From NCBI GenBank assembly GCA_020441605.1, contig JAGRLX010000077.1, positions 1 to 7,022 of the forward strand: DNA of 7,022 nucleotides. Direction: 5' to 3'. The notes under the pieces are model-generated. The model worked only from the letters and a program-made list of their open reading frames with translations, ran no database searches and had not been told where the DNA came from. This stretch comes from Alphaproteobacteria bacterium. Lineage in GTDB: Bacteria > Pseudomonadota > Alphaproteobacteria > Rhizobiales > Aestuariivirgaceae. The position numbers and the translations under genes are program-made. Numbering within the stretch: the first letter of the stretch is position 1; the number at the start of each line of letters is the position of its first letter. Shown here one piece after another: positions 5,268-7,022 of the stretch.

Positions 5268-6005
5268 TCACATCGGCAGGCTGAGTTTCGTCATGCGGCC
5301 GCCATCGATGGTCCAGACCTGGCCGGTGACGAACGACGCTTCGTCTGAAGCCAGCCACGCCACCAACGCGGCGACCTCATCCGGGCGTCCCGTGCGGCCG
5401 ATCGGGTGGATGGTGCCGAGCTTTTTCCGGAAGTTCACCGGGTCCGGCATGTTTTCGATGTAGTCGACGTTGAGGTCCGTATCGATCCAGCCCGGAGCCA
5501 CCGCATTGCAGCGAATTCCTTCGGCGCCGTGGTCGACCGCCACAGCGCGTGTTAGCCCGTGGAGGCCCGCCTTGGAGGCGCAATAGGCGGCATGAGTCGG
5601 ATTTGAGCCGAGCCCCTCGATGGAACCGATGTTGACGACCGCACCCCTCACCTTTCGCAGATGCCGCAGCGCCGCCTTGATCAGCAGAAAGGGTGCTGTG
5701 AGATTGACCCGCAAGGTACGCTCCCAATCGGCGAGCGACATGTCCTCGACGCGCGCCTCCTGCATGATGCCCGCATTGTTGACCAGCACATCGAGCCGCC
5801 CTGCCCGGCTCACGACGGCATCAGTCGTCTGTTGAGCGGCCATCACGTCTGACAGATCGCACTCGATACCTTCAAACTCGGCATCTGCGCCACGCTGTGC
5901 GGTGAAGACGCGGGCACCCTCCTCCCTCAGCCGACGCGCAATAGCCTGGCCGATGCCACTGCGCCCACCGGTGACCAGCGCCACCTTCCCGGCAAAGCGG
6001 GTCAT
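5268..6005 (-). CDS. SDR2: classical short-chain dehydrogenase/reductase
   Basis: A complete 245-residue SDR. Landmarks are TGGRSGIG (12-19), NNAG (76-79), Asn101, Ser128 in NIGSIEG, Tyr141-x3-Lys145 and PGWIDTDL (171-178). The second strand ends TAQRG without an acidic residue, so NADP(H) is somewhat more likely than NAD(H). It should interconvert a hydroxyl and a keto group in the cytoplasm; the substrate is not evident. The C-terminal MTKLSLPM after the IDGG motif is slightly longer than in many relatives. The ATG at 6005 overlaps the SDR1 stop as ATGA, indicating translational coupling, and its own TGA lies 11 bases before the SDR3 start. It is only distantly similar to SDR3 and SDR4, so it likely performs another step. 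Confidence 0.88.
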   Translation of the reverse strand: MTRFAGKVALVTGGRSGIGQAIARRLREEGARVFTAQRGADAEFEGIECDLSDVMAAQQTTDAVVSRAGRLDVLVNNAGIMQEARVEDMSLADWERTLRVNLTAPFLLIKAALRHLRKVRGAVVNIGSIEGLGSNPTHAAYCASKAGLHGLTRAVAVDHGAEGIRCNAVAPGWIDTDLNVDYIENMPDPVNFRKKLGTIHPIGRTGRPDEVAALVAWLASDEASFVTGQVWTIDGGRMTKLSLPM

Positions 6006-6736
6006 GCCACGGCCTTGCCGCCGTTGATCTCGACCAGCGAGCCGCACATGTAACGCGCGGCGTCCGAGGCGAGAAACAGCACCACGTCGGCAATATCCTC
6101 GGGCTCGGCGATGCGGCCCAGCGGCACCGTCTTGTTGAGCTGCGCAATCGCATTGTCGGGATCGAAGCCGCGCTTGGCAAAACCCGTGCGCAGCATCGGC
6201 GTGTTCACCTCGTTGGGGCAAACTGCGTTGATGCGGATGTTCTGGTGCGCATGGTCCACGCCCATGCACTGGGTGAGGGACGCAATTGCCGCCTTGGTCA
6301 TGCAATAGACGGCGTGGTTCGGCCCGGGGCGAAGCCCCCAGCACGATGCCGTATTGATAATGATGCCACCACCCTGCGCCGCCATGATCGGAATCGCGGC
6401 ACGGCAGATGCGGAACGGCGCATTGATGTTGACGCCGACCGACACATCCCAGTCGGCATCGGAGGTGTTGACGACATCGCCCCGCGTGATGACGCCGGCG
6501 TTGTTGCAGATGATGTCGAGACGGCCCAACGCATCCGCAGCCGCCTTCGGCAGGCTGTCGCAGTAAGCCCCCTCAAGCAAGTTGCCGGGCAGCCGGACAT
6601 CGGCATCGACATTCGAAACATCGCGGTCGGCGGCGGCGACGCGTGCACCCTCGGCCCGCAACATCCGCACGATGGCCAAACCTATGCCGCCCGCGGCACC
6701 CGTCACTAGTGCGGTCTTTCCAACAAATCTGCTCAT
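6002..6736 (-). CDS. SDR1: NAD-type short-chain dehydrogenase/reductase
   Basis: A complete 244-residue SDR. It shows TGAAGGIG (12-19), NNAG (78-81), Asn103, Ser131 in NTASCWG, Tyr144-x3-Lys148, and the end [13 protein letters not shown]. Asp37 at the end of the second strand (VAAADRD) predicts preference for NAD(H), typical of a catabolic oxidation. After the sixth strand it reads [11 protein letters not shown] where most SDRs have a PG; the NEVNTP variant may shape the substrate pocket. The ATG at 6736 has AAAGGG about eight bases upstream. It starts 41 bases after the transporter ATPase gene and overlaps SDR2 by four bases, so all are probably co-transcribed. Substrate unknown. Confidence 0.88.
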   Translation of the reverse strand: MSRFVGKTALVTGAAGGIGLAIVRMLRAEGARVAAADRDVSNVDADVRLPGNLLEGAYCDSLPKAAADALGRLDIICNNAGVITRGDVVNTSDADWDVSVGVNINAPFRICRAAIPIMAAQGGGIIINTASCWGLRPGPNHAVYCMTKAAIASLTQCMGVDHAHQNIRINAVCPNEVNTPMLRTGFAKRGFDPDNAIAQLNKTVPLGRIAEPEDIADVVLFLASDAARYMCGSLVEINGGKAVA

Positions 6737-6777
6737 CTTTCACCCTTTGTGATTTGGCCCTGCCGAGCCCATACGTT

Positions 6778-7022
6778 CTAAGCTGCCGATCCTTCTTCGG
6801 CAGATGAGGATAGCGCCGCCGTGATCCTGCGAAGGGAAACCGCTCCAATCGGCGTTCCGCTGGTATCGACGACCAGACCCGAATCGAAAGCCGAGTTGGT
6901 CAGCTCCAGGGCTGTGGCTTCCAAGGTCATTCCGGCTCTTAGCCTCGGGAGTGTTGCGCTGCCCTGTGGCAAGGCCGTCTCCATGATGGCCTCGACCTTG
7001 AGGTAGCGCCCGCGATTGACGT
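6778..7022 (-). CDS. ATP-binding subunit of betaine-type ABC transporter (ProV/OpuAA-like), C-terminal ~81 residues
   Basis: The gene enters from the right edge and ends at TAG 6780-6778. The visible part reads VNRGRYLKVEAIMETALPQG, then LRAGMTLEATALELTNSAFDSGLVVDTSGTPIGAVSLRRITAAL and a Ser/Ala/Glu tail. GLVVD-G-PIGAVSLRRI is the signature of a CBS domain, found at the C-terminus of ProV/OpuAA-type ATPases, where in known members the CBS pair senses ionic strength or nucleotides. No ATPase motif is in view because the core domain lies outside. The presence of a matching binding protein and permease downstream supports the assignment; an unrelated CBS protein is a minor alternative. Confidence 0.75.
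   Translation of the reverse strand, partial: VNRGRYLKVEAIMETALPQGSATLPRLRAGMTLEATALELTNSAFDSGLVVDTSGTPIGAVSLRRITAALSSSAEEGSAA

Overview
The window looks like chromosomal DNA of a GC-rich alphaproteobacterium, probably of the rhizobial order (Hyphomicrobiales). This rests on codon and GC character, the rhizobial style of the betaine-type ABC transporter, and the style of the phage lysis genes; it is inference, as no marker gene is present. All supportable genes lie on the minus strand, so transcription runs from right (7022) to left (1).

From right to left: the last ~80 codons of a ProV/OpuAA-like transporter ATPase with a CBS-domain end (6778-7022); three tightly packed short-chain dehydrogenases (SDR1 6002-6736, SDR2 5268-6005, SDR3 4473-5256), the third carrying an apparent frameshift; a ~1.9 kb phage remnant (about 2500-4400) with the C-terminal part of a tail or receptor-binding protein, a small membrane protein, an M15-type endolysin, a holin-like protein, and overlapping inner and outer spanin genes (Rz/Rz1-like) of which Rz is frameshifted; a fourth SDR (SDR4 1579-2358); then a periplasmic betaine-type substrate-binding protein (344-1339) and the first 51 codons of its permease (1-154). 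The full transporter is therefore spread over at least 7 kb around the SDR genes and the phage segment.

SDR3 and SDR4 are close paralogues (about 71% identical by hand count over 224 residues) and resemble EntA/DhbA, the 2,3-dihydro-2,3-dihydroxybenzoate dehydrogenases, particularly in the C-terminal half. No siderophore genes are in view. The simplest reading is an import-and-oxidise catabolic operon: a quaternary-amine-type ABC transporter brings in an unknown hydroxylated, perhaps cyclic, compound and four SDRs act on its hydroxyl or keto groups. The substrate cannot be read from the sequence.

The phage segment lies exactly between the two EntA-like paralogues and appears truncated at both ends, so it is a fragment and not a prophage. 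It probably disturbs transcription from the upstream genes. The 239 bp gap before the binding-protein gene holds a perfect 8-bp inverted repeat overlapping a plausible -35 element, which could give the binding protein and permease their own regulated promoter. Two frameshifts in 7 kb (SDR3 and Rz) mean either local gene decay or base-calling errors; raw reads would decide.
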